Positions 22,622 through 33,200 of a stretch of 64,000 nucleotides of DNA are shown here, piece by piece; position 1 is the first letter of the stretch; every line of letters begins with the position of its first letter. Position numbers and translations under genes: made by a program. The stretch is taken from NCBI GenBank assembly GCA_965153355.1, contig OZ231126.1, positions 1,984,001 to 2,048,000 of the forward strand, in the 5' to 3' direction. The notes beneath the pieces were generated by a model. That model was not told where the DNA came from. It worked only from the letters and a program-made list of their open reading frames with translations, and ran no database searches. The DNA comes from Flaccisagitta enflata. Lineage: Eukaryota; Chaetognatha; Sagittoidea; Aphragmophora.

Positions 22622-22715
22622 AGAGGGAGGAAAGGGGGGGGCAAAAATAAAGAGGTGAGGGGGGGGGGGGGGAAATAAAGAGGTGAGGGGGGGGGCAAAA
22701 ATAAAGAGGTGAGAT
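22622..22715. repeat. G-run minisatellite
   Basis: Three roughly 35-bp units of GAGGTGAG, a run of 9-15 G, then CAAAAATAAA. The runs make this a strong candidate for G-quadruplex formation. Confidence 0.85.
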
Positions 22716-22786
22716 CAAAAGGACTCACTTAGCGTCCCTGAGTTAATGTTAAGCGTGCGTGCGTTTCTGTCTGTCTGTCTGTTTAA

Positions 22787-22823
<37 letters not shown>

Positions 22824-22904
22824 GGGAAGCCCCTGTAAGCGAAAATTTTGCGCTGGCGTTGAAGCGGAAATCTATTTTGCGCAAAAAACATTTTCGAAAT
22901 GAGG

Positions 22905-23505
22905 AATATTTAGTACTGGATTCATCGCCAGTTCTTCACACCATCCGTTCAAACTACCGCTAGGTGGTTTTCAGTATTACTCTGGATTTTCCGCTTGTTT
23001 ACACTTAATATGGACCTTCTGAACAAGAATCCAGCCTCAAAAAAATCTGTCTTGTGGCGCCTTTTGAAAAAAATCCAAAATTGATTGTTTTTTCTCTTAT
23101 TTTGAAGTCAGAATTTTTTTGGCTTTTAGGAGATCTTTTTAGATAGCAAATCTGAATTCCTGGTGAAATTCCCTTTCATTTGATAGGTCACACTTATATA
23201 TTTTTAAAAAGAAACAAAATTTTCAATTTTCAAGCCACCGTTAAAAAAAGTAATGGTGGCTAAAAGATTGAAAATTTGGTCTCTTTTAAAAAACATATAG
23301 TGCGACCTTTCAAACAAAATAGGATAAAAAATTATCAATTTTGGATTTTTTCAAAAAGCGCCACAAGAAAGATTTTTTTGAAGCTGGATCCTAGTTCAGG
23401 AAGTCCATCCTGAGTAAAAACAAGCGAAAAATTCAGAGTAATACTAAAAACCACCTGGCGGTAGTTTGAACGGACGGTGTTCAGAACTGGTTGGCGCCAG
23501 AAAGT
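22905..23505. mobile_element. 600-bp foldback element
   Basis: TTCAAACTACCGCTAGGTGG on the left pairs with CCACCTGGCGGTAGTTTGAA on the right, and CTTGTGGCGCCTTTTGAAAA pairs with TTTTCAAAAAGCGCCACAAG. The arms are about 280 bp. A short (CT)n lies just before it (22.79-22.82 kb). Confidence 0.8.
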
Positions 23506-23574
23506 GAAAAAGAATTAGCCCAATCTCGAAAAAGGGGAAGGGAGGAGGGAATGAAAGGAGGAATGGAGAAATGG

Positions 23575-23576
<2 letters not shown>

Positions 23577-23667
<91 letters not shown>
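23577..23667. repeat. (GA)n microsatellite
   Basis: About 45 GA units bounded by GGCGGAGAGA and GAGCGTTGGATG. Confidence 0.95.
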
Positions 23668-23669
<2 letters not shown>

Positions 23670-23729
23670 TTGGATGTCTTCCTTTGCGTCCTACCCTGAG
23701 GAAACTACAGCCAAGTCCATTTCATAGGA

Positions 23730-24185
23730 CTGTACCCCAATCATTTTAGGTCATTTGACATCATTTCAGGCCTGTTTGAGTCATATCAAGTCATCTTGAG
23801 TCATTCAAATTCAATTTAAGTCATCCTTAGTTATATATGTCCCGCATGCGACTTTTAGGTGTTGACCTTGTTTACTTCACTGAAGCAAAGTTGTCCACAA
23901 CAGAATGAGCCTAGATACCGATCTACTAATTTCACTTTATAGGATGAAAAGTGAAACGCGTTCTAAAAAAACTTGCCCCCCTGAACTGAACGCGATTCTT
24001 ACAGGCGCAAATAACCACCAATCATGTCGTCCTTGGTCTTGAATCTAAGCCATTCTAAGTCATTTTAAGTCAATCTGTAGGTCTCGCACGCGAAGTATAG
24101 GTGTTGGCCTTGTTTAGTTATGTGGTTTTGTGATCAAGTAATTTGGTAAGTCTCGCACGCGACTTACAGGTGTTGGCCTTGTTTT
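23730..24185. mobile_element. Fragments of HINE-like elements with TCATTTTAAG arrays
   Basis: Three partial tails ending GCATGCGACTTTTAGGTG, CGCACGCGAAGTATAGGTG and CGCACGCGACTTACAGGTG, each followed by TTG(G)CCTTGTTT, alternate with TCATTTTAAGTCA-like arrays. Heads are missing. Confidence 0.55.
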
Positions 24186-24221
24186 ACCTATTTTGAAGAT
24201 TACTCAAAAAGTGCTCGGGGA

Positions 24222-24455
24222 ATGATTTTATTTTTGCTAGTTATGTGTCATTGCACTCCAGTACTACACAAAGCTCCGGAAAACCTCTCGGTCATAGGAC
24301 TTTTCACCCAGAATCTTTTTAAAAGAAGAGTAGCGAACAAGTGGCACTTCATGATAAGTGCTGCACAAGTGCTACACATGTGCAGTACGTCGGTGAGAGG
24401 CCCTGGAATTGCCGTTTTTATCCAATATGGGCGTTGCATATTGTGAGGTAACCCA
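24222..24455. repeat. Dispersed repeat shared with 31.96-32.32 and 47.88-48.01 kb
   Basis: CATTGCACTCCAGTA, CTCCGGAAAACCTC and GAGTAGCGAAC recur at 47.89-47.97 kb. The right part (GGAATTGCCGTTTTTATCC, CCAATATGGGC) recurs inverted at 31.97-32.3 kb, where it is interrupted by a HINE-like element. This copy is therefore the empty site for that insertion. Confidence 0.7.
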
Positions 24456-24464
24456 AAATAAGCC

Positions 24465-26250
24465 AAATAAGCCCATGAGCGAGTTTAAATTCAATCGGAA
24501 ACCATCTTCAGGGTGCGTATCAAGGGTAAAAATGAGCTTTTTAGTTTTTTTTTATATTTCTCACTCAAAAATCGCGGCAATGACTTGAAATTTGGCAAGG
24601 ACATGCCCCAAGTCAGCATCTAAAAGCAAATAAAGCAAAAAAAAAGATTTTTCACCGATTTTAGTATGGGTTCACATACACCATGCATCCTGACGACCGC
24701 CAGGACGATTTTTGGATTACTGTAGGTTTCTTTTTAGTTTGGTACAGTCCACATATGCAGGAATCCACATCCAACCATAAAAAAAATTTCATCTGGCACT
24801 TTTGAAAAAAAATCACATTTTGTAAAAATGTGTTGCATATGCAATGCACATGTTGCATATGCGACATGTGTTGCATATGCAACGTATGTTGCATATGCGA
24901 AGTACAGGTGTTGCATATGCGACATATGTTGCATAGGTGAATTACCTTAGAGCTAAGTGGTCGAGCTTTGTGATGGTGGGATGGTAGGCAAGGGCTGTGT
25001 ATGGGAGCGGCGGGGTATAGTGGAGTAAGAATATGAATAAGTATTTTACAGGTTTTCTTCTTGGAATTCCCACTATCGACCCACCAGACCATCCCCCATT
25101 TTTTTGTTCCCTGAATTTGAATTCCTGTAGGTGGAGTACAATTGTAATGACTCTTTTAAGATAGAAATGTCTTTTATTTTTCTCCTAAGATGTCCATAAT
25201 GAGGATTCAGACTTTTTCCCCTCTTGATTTTTTTGAAGCATTGGGCAAAATCGTTTCTGTTTTGGGGTGGGCTGGGAAGATAGGAGAGTACTGAGTAGTT
25301 TATGATCTTCTTTCAAATTCAGTGTTCGAATAAACCCTACCACTCCACCCCACTGTTCCGCCCAAGCGGTGACCTTGCATCACTTGTTTATTGTTTAATG
25401 TTTATTCTATTGTCTTTCTGTCTGTCTGTCTCTGTGTGTCTCTCTCTTCTCTCTCTCTCTCTGTCTCTCTCTCTCTCTTTTGTATCACATAGCAACACAA
25501 CTACACAAGTATGTTGCATATGCAGCATATTTCGCATATGCAGCACATGCATTTTGCATAAGCAACATATGTCGCATATGCAACATATGTACTTCGCATA
25601 TGCAACATATGTTGCATATGCAACATATTTTCTTAATAGAAGATCTTTTTTCAAAAAGTGCCTGATGAAATATTTTTTAATGGTTGGGTCTTGATTCCTG
25701 CGTGTGAGGACTATACCAAACTTAAGAGAAACTTACAGTAATCCAAAAATCGACCTGGCGGTTCCCAGGATTCATGGTGCATAGTGAAATACTGTAAAAA
25801 TGAGGCTTTTTAGCCTTTTTTTCTTATTTCTCGCTCAAAAATGGAAAAAACGGCAAAAAAGGTCATTTTTAGTGTTTTACTACATGAATTCAAACTTAGC
25901 AACGTAAAAAATCTTTTTTTGATTGTTATTCATATAGACATTCATTAGAGGCAATTCCACACAATTTTTGACGACTGTATCCAGTTTTGTGGTAGCATCA
26001 TTCGAAAAAGGGCAAAAGGCTATTTTCACAGTATTTTACTGTATAAACCCATCCTAAAATTGGTGACAAATCTTTATTTGCTTTGTTTGCTTATAGATGC
26101 TCACTTAGGGCTTATCCTTGCCAAGTTTCAAGTCATTGTCACAATTTTTGAGCAAGAAATAAAAAAAAAGGTAAAAAAAGCTTATTTTTACCCTAGATAC
26201 ACACCCTGAAGATGGTTACCAATTGAATTCAAACTCGCTCATGAGTTATC
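24465..26250. mobile_element. 1.8-kb foldback with palindromic TTGCATATGCAA arrays in both arms
   Basis: Outer arms: GAAACCATCTTCAGGGTG with CACCCTGAAGATGGTTACC. Inner arms: CCGCCAGGACGATTTTTGGA with TCCAAAAATCGACCTGGCGG. Each arm carries a run of about 22-bp units built on the palindrome TTGCATATGCAA with ACATATG linkers (24.83-24.94 and 25.51-25.63 kb). The middle holds unique sequence and a short (CT)n at 25.43-25.48 kb. Reading frames over the TTGCATATGC units are artefacts. Confidence 0.75.
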
Positions 26251-26254
26251 ACCG

Positions 26255-26395
26255 CAAATATCGACCCGGATCGGACAGACTGACCGAGACTCTTTCCTAT
26301 ATCGTTGCTCGATATCCAGTGTGCTACACCGAGACAGACCGCCGAGACAGACAGACAGACATACAGACAGACAGACCCTCAAGCCCGACCCTGTT
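26255..26395. mobile_element. HINE-like remnant
   Basis: GACTGACCGAGAC followed by a GACAGACAGACATACAGACA tract resembles the tetranucleotide core of the HINE-like family, but neither end is preserved. Confidence 0.35.
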
Positions 26396-26800
26396 TTTTT
26401 TTCCTTTCATTTTATTTCTGAAAACATTCATGACTGATTTCTTTTGATCCTTTGAAGAATTAATTGTTTTTGTTATGTATTGTACTTTATAATTTTTATT
26501 ATTTCTTTCATAATTTTTTTTTTAGATTTACATTTTGTTTTTTATTTTTCATTTATCATATTTCTCTCTTTTTTTTTTTCATTTTCACTTTTTTTTTTTC
26601 AGTTTTCAGCTTTGAGTTTTCAGTTTTCAGTTTTCAGTTTTTATTCATCATTTTTTATTTTTCAATTAGGCTTTGTTTATACATTTCATTTTTTTTCTTT
26701 TAACTTTCCACTTTTATTTTGTTATCTCTATTCAAAAATTTTTTTTATAAAAGATGTAATTGAAATATTTGTTTTAATCTATAATAAAAGATTTGGCAAG
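26396..26800. repeat. T-rich low-complexity region
   Basis: About 400 bp with more than 60% T, including a short TTTTCAG repeat (26.60-26.64 kb). No gene supported. Confidence 0.8.
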
Positions 26801-26939
26801 GATCGTTGAATCTTGCAGAAGAAGAAATGGGATTTATTGGAAGGACCAAAAGGACGATCTGGATGGGGTCACCATCCCTACACCCTACTTACAGCAATTT
26901 TCACGATTTGAGACAAATAGACATAGTGCAGTTTGATCA

Positions 26940-27440
26940 GTTTTAAAAAGATCTATGTATTTACATTTTTTTCCGTTTGTTTGGTGATCATTCAAAAAAA
27001 AAAATGATAGAAAGAAGATATCAGCGAGTTTTAAAAGGATATATGTATGTGCATATTTTTCTTTCCTTTTTTTTTTGTTTGTTTGGTAATCATAGAAAAA
27101 GAGATTATAGAAAGAGCTTAGTAGTCAGCTTTTCCCAAAGAGTCAGTCCTTTCAGGATCAGAAGCAAAATCGAATGAATCACTTTTTTTTCCATGATTTG
27201 GCTTTTTGGTGCATACACAATTTGAGAGCAGATCTACATAGTGATTACGTACAAAGAGTAGAAAATTGAAAAAACTCCAAGGAATACTTAAGAGAGTTAA
27301 CTTAAGAAAAGGTGAGTAAATAAATACAACAAATCTACGTATTGATACGTACAAAGAATGGAAAGGTGATAATTATGCTAGAGATACTGATAGAACGTTA
27401 AACATAGGGAAAGGTGAATAGATAGGTAAAGTAGCCACCC
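26940..27440. repeat. Two short tandem duplications
   Basis: A roughly 110-bp unit (TTTTAAAAAGATCTATGTAT ... TTGTTTGGTGATCAT ... AGAAAG) occurs twice at 26.94-27.12 kb. A roughly 100-bp unit (ATCTACATAGTGATTACGTA / ATCTACGTATTGATACGTA with ACAAAGA and GAAAAGGTGA) occurs twice at 27.23-27.43 kb. They may be part of the non-LTR element's 3' region, which lies in the same orientation. Confidence 0.5.
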
Positions 27441-27487
27441 CCCCCCCCTTTGAAGGACCGACTCTTTGGGGTTGACTTTGGCCGTAG

Positions 27488-27546
<59 letters not shown>
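27488..27546. repeat. (GA)n microsatellite
   Basis: About 28 GA units. Confidence 0.95.
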
Positions 27547-27555
27547 AAACAAACC

Positions 27556-27935
27556 GACAGACAATGTTGTTTCGTTGTTGGCAGTTGGTATGCAGTAGTA
27601 TGGGTTGTTTTTTGTCTGATTCCTCCCCCGCAGATCCTTACCCAATATAGTCTATATAAATAGTACTGAGATTGGGGGGATCTGGCTAAGAATGGAATTA
27701 GCAAGGAGAGTAGGCAGTTGTCATTGTGAGGTAGTGTTAGGGAGAGAGGCAGACAGACAGAAAAAAATTGTTACGTTGTTAACAGTTGGTATGCAGTAGT
27801 AGGAGCTGTTTTTCGTCTGACTCATCCCCAACAGATCCTTACCCAGCGTAGTCTATGTAAATAGTACTGTAGCTGGGGGGATCTGGCTAAGAATGTAACT
27901 AGCAAGGAGATAAGGCAGTTGTCATTGTGCCTAGG
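27556..27935 (-). repeat. Tandem duplication (about 190 bp) downstream of the RT fragment
   Basis: Two diverged copies share GTTGGTATGCAGTAGTA, CAGATCCTTACCCA, AAATAGTACTG and GGCAGTTGTCATTGTG. They lie immediately 3' (minus strand) of the reverse-transcriptase fragment and are probably its 3' untranslated region. Confidence 0.7.
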
Positions 27936-27958
27936 CGTCGATTTTTAAATAGGATGAG

Positions 27959-28563
27959 TCACAGTTGATTTTGAGTAGGAGATGGAGGAAGATTTGGTGG
28001 GCGCTGTGCAGGCAGGATGACATCTAGAGGGCTGCGGTGGGACCGATAGATGACTTTTTGATCCTTTGATGTACTTGCGCGAACTAGCTGGATCACTTCT
28101 GCCTCTCTTTCACTGATCAATTTGCCCAAAATCGGGTTCCCAACTTTCATCTTGGTCACCATTTTTGAGCTCAGCTGCAGCAGACGGACCTTAATCATGG
28201 GCAGACAGGCGCTTTCATGCAATATCTTCAGGCTGACATATCTGGGCAGACGGAGGCAGGTACGGATGGCCCGATTTTGAATTTTCTGCATTATGTCAAG
28301 TGTACTATCTGGGGAGTGGATAAAACAGACAGACCCATATTCAAAGATTGACCTGATATACACTTTGTAAAGTCGGATGAGGATCTTTGGATCGGTCCCA
28401 CCCCATGCTAGTATTCTAAGGATATTCAGTCTTTTTTCTGCTCTTTGAGATAAAGCTTGAATATGATCCATGAAATTGAGTGATGAATTAATCTCAACAC
28501 CAAGAAATTTTGCAGATGTATGACTCTCCCGGAATCTTAATGGATGATTGAATGAATAGACCC
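27959..28563 (-). mobile_element. 5'-truncated non-LTR retrotransposon, RT C-terminal region
   Basis: Reading on the minus strand from 28563, an open frame encodes SHTSAKFLGVEINSSLNF, then MDHIQALSQRAEKRLNILR, LYKVYIRSIFEYGSVCF, IMQKIQNRAIRTCLRLPRY and LPMIKVRLLQLSSK, ending at a stop at 27959. This matches the end of the reverse transcriptase (KFLGV...L...HI, then the R..L..L thumb and the iQNrAlR..l segment) of jockey/CR1-type LINEs. The catalytic palm, including the YADD-type motif, is absent because the copy is cut at about 28563, where a foldback element starts 15 bp further on. Truncation may reflect 5'-truncated integration or replacement by the foldback. The retained frame has no internal stop, so the copy is not very old. 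Confidence 0.85.
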
Positions 28564-28577
28564 ACCAACATGTGCCC

Positions 28578-29992
28578 TTGACGGTATGTTTTCCCCCTCA
28601 TGTGCTCAAAACCCATGTACCCGATCGTTTTAGATTATCTTTATAATATTACTACCTAGAACTAAAGAGATTTGGGATTTTTGATCCATTTTAGGGACCG
28701 CGAGTTCCATTTATTTATCACCACTCCAAGGTGGTTGTGGTGAAAGTGTTGAAATTTGGTCACTTTGGGCTAAAAATCGGGCCACTTTGGTTTGGAAATT
28801 TGACCCAAAATCTTTGAGATTATGAAACTAGAGCTCAAGAGCTAACCAGTGGTGCAATCCGCATGTTGCTATCATTTTTTGTTAAGATTTAAGAGCTTTT
28901 CAAAGATGGAAGGGTATGAGGGTTATTTTACCAATTGAATTTGGTGGTCAATTTTGACATTTTTTACAATTTTTGATATATTTCCGCTTTGGATGGACAA
29001 ATCTGGATGAAATTGGTGACCAAATTGAAGAATTTTTGATGCTCTAACTGAATCTGGTAAAATTTTGGATCGATATGACCCTCAAAATTTTTGGGAGACT
29101 CTACAAGCAGGTGCTAAAAAGTGATTTTTTTCGCCATTTTGGCTACTTTGGTCAAAAAATTTGGGCACTTCTGAGATAGAAAATGACAAAAAATCAGTGG
29201 GTAAATAAAACTACTGTTCAAGATCTAACCAATGGTGCAATCGGCATGTCAATAGGTTAAAACATATAGATTTGGCAAAGCTTCAAAGATCAGTGGGTAT
29301 GATGAAATGACATTTTTTGGTCATTATGAGCCTAAAAGCTCTGCCAAATCTATATGCTTCAACATATCGACATGCCGATTGCACCATTTGTTAGATCTTG
29401 AACAGTAGTTTAATTTGCCCACTGATTTTTTGTCATTTTCTATCTTGGAAGTGCCCAAATTCTTTGACCAAAGTAGCCAAAATGGTGAAAAAAATCACTT
29501 TTTAGCACCTGCTTCTAGAGTCTCCCAAAAATTTTGAGGGTCATATTGATCAAAAATTTTACCAGATTCAGTTAGAGCATCAAAAACTCTTCAATTTGGT
29601 CACCAATTTCATCCAGATTATCTATCCAAAGTGAGATATAACAAAAAATGAAAATGTCAAAATTGACCAAACCTGGTAAAATACCTCATCTCCATCTTTG
29701 AAAGCTCTCAAATCTTAATAAAACATGGCACATGTGATTGCACCACTGGTTAACTCTTGAGCTCTAGTTTCATAATCTCAAAGATTTGGGTCAAATACCA
29801 ACTAAAATGGTAATTTTGAGCCCAGTGACCAATTTCAGTTTTCACAACCACCTGAGTATGATAAATGAAGGACTATATCCCAAAATGGATCAAACCAAAT
29901 CTCTTTAGTTCTAGGTAGTAATATTATAAAAGTAATAAAAAACGATCAGGTACAGGGGTTTTGAGCACATGAGGGGGAAAACATACTGTCAA

Positions 29993-29993
<1 letters not shown>
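28578..29993. mobile_element. 1.4-kb foldback element (near-complete palindrome)
   Basis: The left end TATGTTTTCCCCCTCATGTG and the right end CACATGAGGGGGAAAACATA start two arms of about 690 bp, complementary along their length (for example GGTAGTAATATTAT, ATTTTGAGGGTCATAT, CATGCCGATTGCACCA). The loop is about 50 bp near 29.31 kb. It is followed by a short (CT)n at 29.997-30.029 kb. No coding potential. Confidence 0.88.
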
Positions 29994-30032
<39 letters not shown>

Positions 30033-30100
30033 CGTCAGTATACCATATTCTCCCAATTCTGGATTACCTTCGATCGTGATTCCACTTGTTCTGTTTAAAA

Positions 30101-30569
30101 ACAAAGCCAAGTTATGGCCAATAAGTGCGCCTCGCTTGATTAAGAATTTGTGAATTAACGTTTTGAATGCATGAATGAATGAATGAATGAATGAAAGAAT
30201 GAATGAATGAATGAATAAATGAATGAATGAATGAATGAATGAATGAATGAAAAACTGAATGAAAATGAGTGTGGTAAGTAGGGATGTGGAAGCGATTGAC
30301 CGCTTCCATTTTGGAGGATGGGATAGCTACTAGTATTTGAACTGCAAAATGGAAGCGGAAGCGCAAGCGCAAGCGGTGGAAGCGGCACTAAAATCCACCG
30401 TTTCCACATCCCTAGTGGTAAGGCATGAGAGGTGATAGGAATGAAGAATAACGACAGAATTGACCGTTTTGAGCGTTTTGAACGTTTGCGTTACCGACCG
30501 ACAGCCAGACAGACCAACCGACAGAGTGAGACGGACATGACCTCTTATAGAAATGCGAGGACGCACTTA
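30101..30569 (-). mobile_element. HINE-like element, AAGTGCG subfamily
   Basis: Starts AACAAAGCCAAGTTATGGCC with the subterminal motif AATAAGTGCGCCTCGC. It contains a (GAAT)n microsatellite (30.17-30.25 kb) and CGTTTTGAACGTTTGCG, then an ACCGACCGACAGCC core, and ends at the hairpin GTGCGAGGACGCAC-type head (AAATGCGAGGACGCACTTAA). A 136-bp hAT-like MITE is nested inside. A second copy lies at 49176-49639. Confidence 0.75.
30279..30414. mobile_element. 136-bp hAT-like MITE
   Basis: Ends TAGGGATGTGGAAGCG / CGTTTCCACATCCCTA, flanked by the 8-bp direct repeat GTGGTAAG. The sister HINE copy near 49.49 kb lacks it. The interior is rich in GGAAGCG/CAAGCG. The eight-base duplication and T/CAGGGATG-type ends are typical of hAT elements. 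A related segment (GTGGAAGCGATTGACCGC, reverse strand) occurs near 38.92-38.95 kb. Confidence 0.88.
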
Positions 30570-30784
30570 ACAAGTACCCCGGGGGTACAACGATGCGTCC
30601 ACATGCTGCTTAGCTTGTTAAGAATGATGCAATATTGCATCAATTATGTAGAATGATGCAATGACCTATCTTTTTGTGTGATTTCCTTGTGTTTTTATCA
30701 TTCTCAACTCAATCACCACGGACCGACGGACGGACCGACGGACGGACAAAGCCTCTTATAGAGATGCGTGGACGCATCTAAAAA
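30568..30784 (-). mobile_element. HINE-like element, GATGCG subfamily
   Basis: Starts AACAAGTACCCCGGGGGTAC, with the subterminal motif GATGCGTCCAC and ATGATGCAATATTGCATCA palindromes, then a GGACCGACGGACGG core and the head hairpin GATGCGTGGACGCATC followed by TAAAAAT. Near-identical in layout to 59964-60180. It is joined directly to the A-rich end of the preceding HINE-like element, as expected for insertion into an A/T run. Confidence 0.8.
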
Positions 30785-30898
30785 TGAGCGTTTTCTTTAG
30801 CACAAAAACTCGCGCTCTTGACATACTTTTTTCAAAATAGATTTCTCCAAATCGATAATAGATACAAGGAAAGCAACTCTACTGCAAGTTCAATTTGG

Positions 30899-31167
<269 letters not shown>

Positions 31168-31259
31168 AAAGAAATGGTCAATCATTTAGTAACCATGGCA
31201 AAAAAAAAAAAGAGTCAAATTATTTAGCTTATTTCTGCTGAACTGAAAATATAAAATAT

Positions 31260-31950
31260 AAAAAATTCATGACCGTTTCAAAGGCGACGTTGCTGGTAGT
31301 TCAAGCTTAATTCATTAAGAAATGGCACAAGAATGAATGAAAACATTGCCATATTCAATTTTGCAATTCAACTGTTTTCAAAAGGTTTTGAAAAGAAGTA
31401 GTTCACTTTGACAAGCTCTAACTTTTTAACGGTTTGAGTTACAGATCTGGGATTGGTGCTGAATGAAAGAAACTTTAAAAATCTTTGAAAATACCCTGAA
31501 AAAAAAGTTCATAGATATTTTTTTTCTCTGTTTTTTTATGATCTAACGAAAAGGTACAGCTTGTTTAACGTGGCTTTTACAGTCTTGACCATCTGCCTTT
31601 TATCTTTATGTCATTTCTAAGCGAATAAAGGCTTTAAAGCTACAACAACCAGCATGGTCTCATTTTGAAGCTCTTTTGAAGAGCTTTAAAACGGTCATGG
31701 ATTTTGCTATGTTTTTCTCATTGGATGAATGTGAAACATTGAAAAACATTTTGTCTCTTTTTTTTCTTTCTTTTTTTTTTTGCTATAGTTTATAATAAGA
31801 TAACTATGAAAAAAATAGTGAATCGTATCGGAAATCGATATCTAGCTATATCTAATAATCGATATATAGCTATCTCTTCTTGTATCTATTGGACACGAGA
31901 ACTACCTAGATCGTGTAGTAGATCGTATCTAGTTTGTACGACCTATATCA
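31260..31950. repeat. Dispersed repeat DNA plus ATCGATAT-rich stretch
   Basis: 31.38-31.69 kb is the inverted counterpart of 14.10-14.42 kb. 31.82-31.90 kb has repeated ATCGATATCTAGCTATATC-like palindromic words. No gene seen. Confidence 0.5.
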
Positions 31951-32017
31951 GTGATTACTCATGAGCTAATTTGGCTTATTTTGGGTTACCTCAAAATATG
32001 CAATGCCCATATTGGGT

Positions 32018-32281
32018 AACAAGGCCGGATACACGGGCCAAGACGGTGCGCCGGGCGTTATTTATTCTTAGACCTATCCCTAGCTCTATCAGCCCTATCC
32101 CTAGCTCTATCAGACCTAACCCGAGCTATATCAGGTCATCCTATCATATTTCTGAATCATTTCCAGTGATTTTGCTTCTTTTCGAGATTTTCAACTCGAG
32201 CGTGACCGACCAACCGACTGACCAACCGACCGACCGACCGACAGACAGCTAGTTATAGAGGTGCTATGGCGCACCTAAAAA
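32018..32281 (-). mobile_element. HINE-like element, GGTGCGCC subfamily
   Basis: Starts AACAAGGCCGGATACACGGG, with the subterminal motif GGTGCGCC, three CCTATCCCTAGCTCTATCAG repeats and an ACCGACCGACCGACC core, and ends in the head GAGGTGCTATGGCGCACC followed by TAAAA. The flanks continue as one sequence that is uninterrupted at 24.41-24.44 kb, defining both ends. Confidence 0.8.
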
Positions 32282-32335
32282 CGGCAATTCCAGGGTCTGT
32301 CACCGACGTAATGTGCAGGTAGTATTTTTGTCTTA

Positions 32336-32489
32336 TTTTTAGTCGCGGACACGCAACACTATAATTCACTTTTCCGTTCGTCGGTCCGTCGGTCCCTCCG
32401 TCGGTCCCTCTGTTACAAAGTTACTTTTTGAGATTTTCCGCTCCTGCCCACCCGTCCGCGACTAATGCTGCCGTGTAAACGGCCTTGTT
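32336..32489 (+). mobile_element. HINE-like element, GTCGCGGA subfamily
   Basis: TTTTTAGTCGCGGACACGCA head, GTCCGTCGGTCCCTCC core, tail CCGTCCGCGACTAATGCTG, end ACGGCCTTGTT. Close relative of 294-452. Confidence 0.8.
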
Positions 32490-32924
32490 TCCCAAAGCTT
32501 TTTTTTCATCGTCGGTATAGCCAACCCACTCTGAACAGCGGAGACCCTCTCATAGTAAAGGTAAGCAAAGTGCGAAACATGTTGTTGTAAGCCAAACAAA
32601 GCTGACTGCGATTGTCACGATTTGAGACACTTTCCGACCAACTAACTAAAAAGTGGTTTACAGAGACTCGTATCCGGTGGCTATAATCTGACTAAATTCG
32701 GTGATCAGAACAGAAGGAATTCTGGCAGGAGAGATCCTTATTGAACTGCAATTGACAATTCAGCGCTGCTCCGCCTGTCTGGCTTGCAAACAAGAAGAAA
32801 AAATATGCAATTTATTCCAAAATTCTCTTTTTAATAGAAAATAAGAAATCAAGGCTTGCAACATGTTCACTCATAAATCTCAATAATAGAAATCAATGCT
32901 TGCCACAAGTTCACTCATAAATCT

Positions 32925-33098
32925 CTTTAGTTGCGGACACGCAACTCTATAAGAGCCTTTGTCCGTCCGTCGGTCCGCCGGTCTGTCAGTCTGTCGGTCC
33001 GTCGGTCCGTGAGCACGAGTCAAAAAGTGTGAAAACACGCATTTCCGCCCCTGCCCACCCGTCCCAAACTGTTATTGGCCGTGTATCTGGCCTTGTTA
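32925..33098 (+). mobile_element. HINE-like element, GTTGCGGA variant
   Basis: Head TTTAGTTGCGGACACGCAAC, GTCCGTCCGTCGGTCCGCC core, TGCCCACCCGTCC tail, end GGCCTTGTT. It is absent from segmental-duplication copy 2, where AAATCTCTTTAATAGAAATC continues, so it post-dates the duplication. Confidence 0.75.
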
Positions 33099-33111
33099 AG
33101 AATGTTACTCC

Positions 33112-33200
33112 TTAGAGAAAAAAAATTGCTATAGCTGACAATGATAAGCGGTCAAAATTTTGGGATTCATGAGATTATAAAAATAATTACTGATTTTATA
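33112..33200 (+). pseudogene. Broken counterpart of the 50663 open frame
   Basis: GATAAGCGGTCAAAATTTTG and GGGATTCATGAGATTATAAA align with the start of the open frame at 50663, but two in-frame TGA codons appear (GATTCATGA and AATTACTGA) and the rest of the frame is deleted. Confidence 0.5.
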
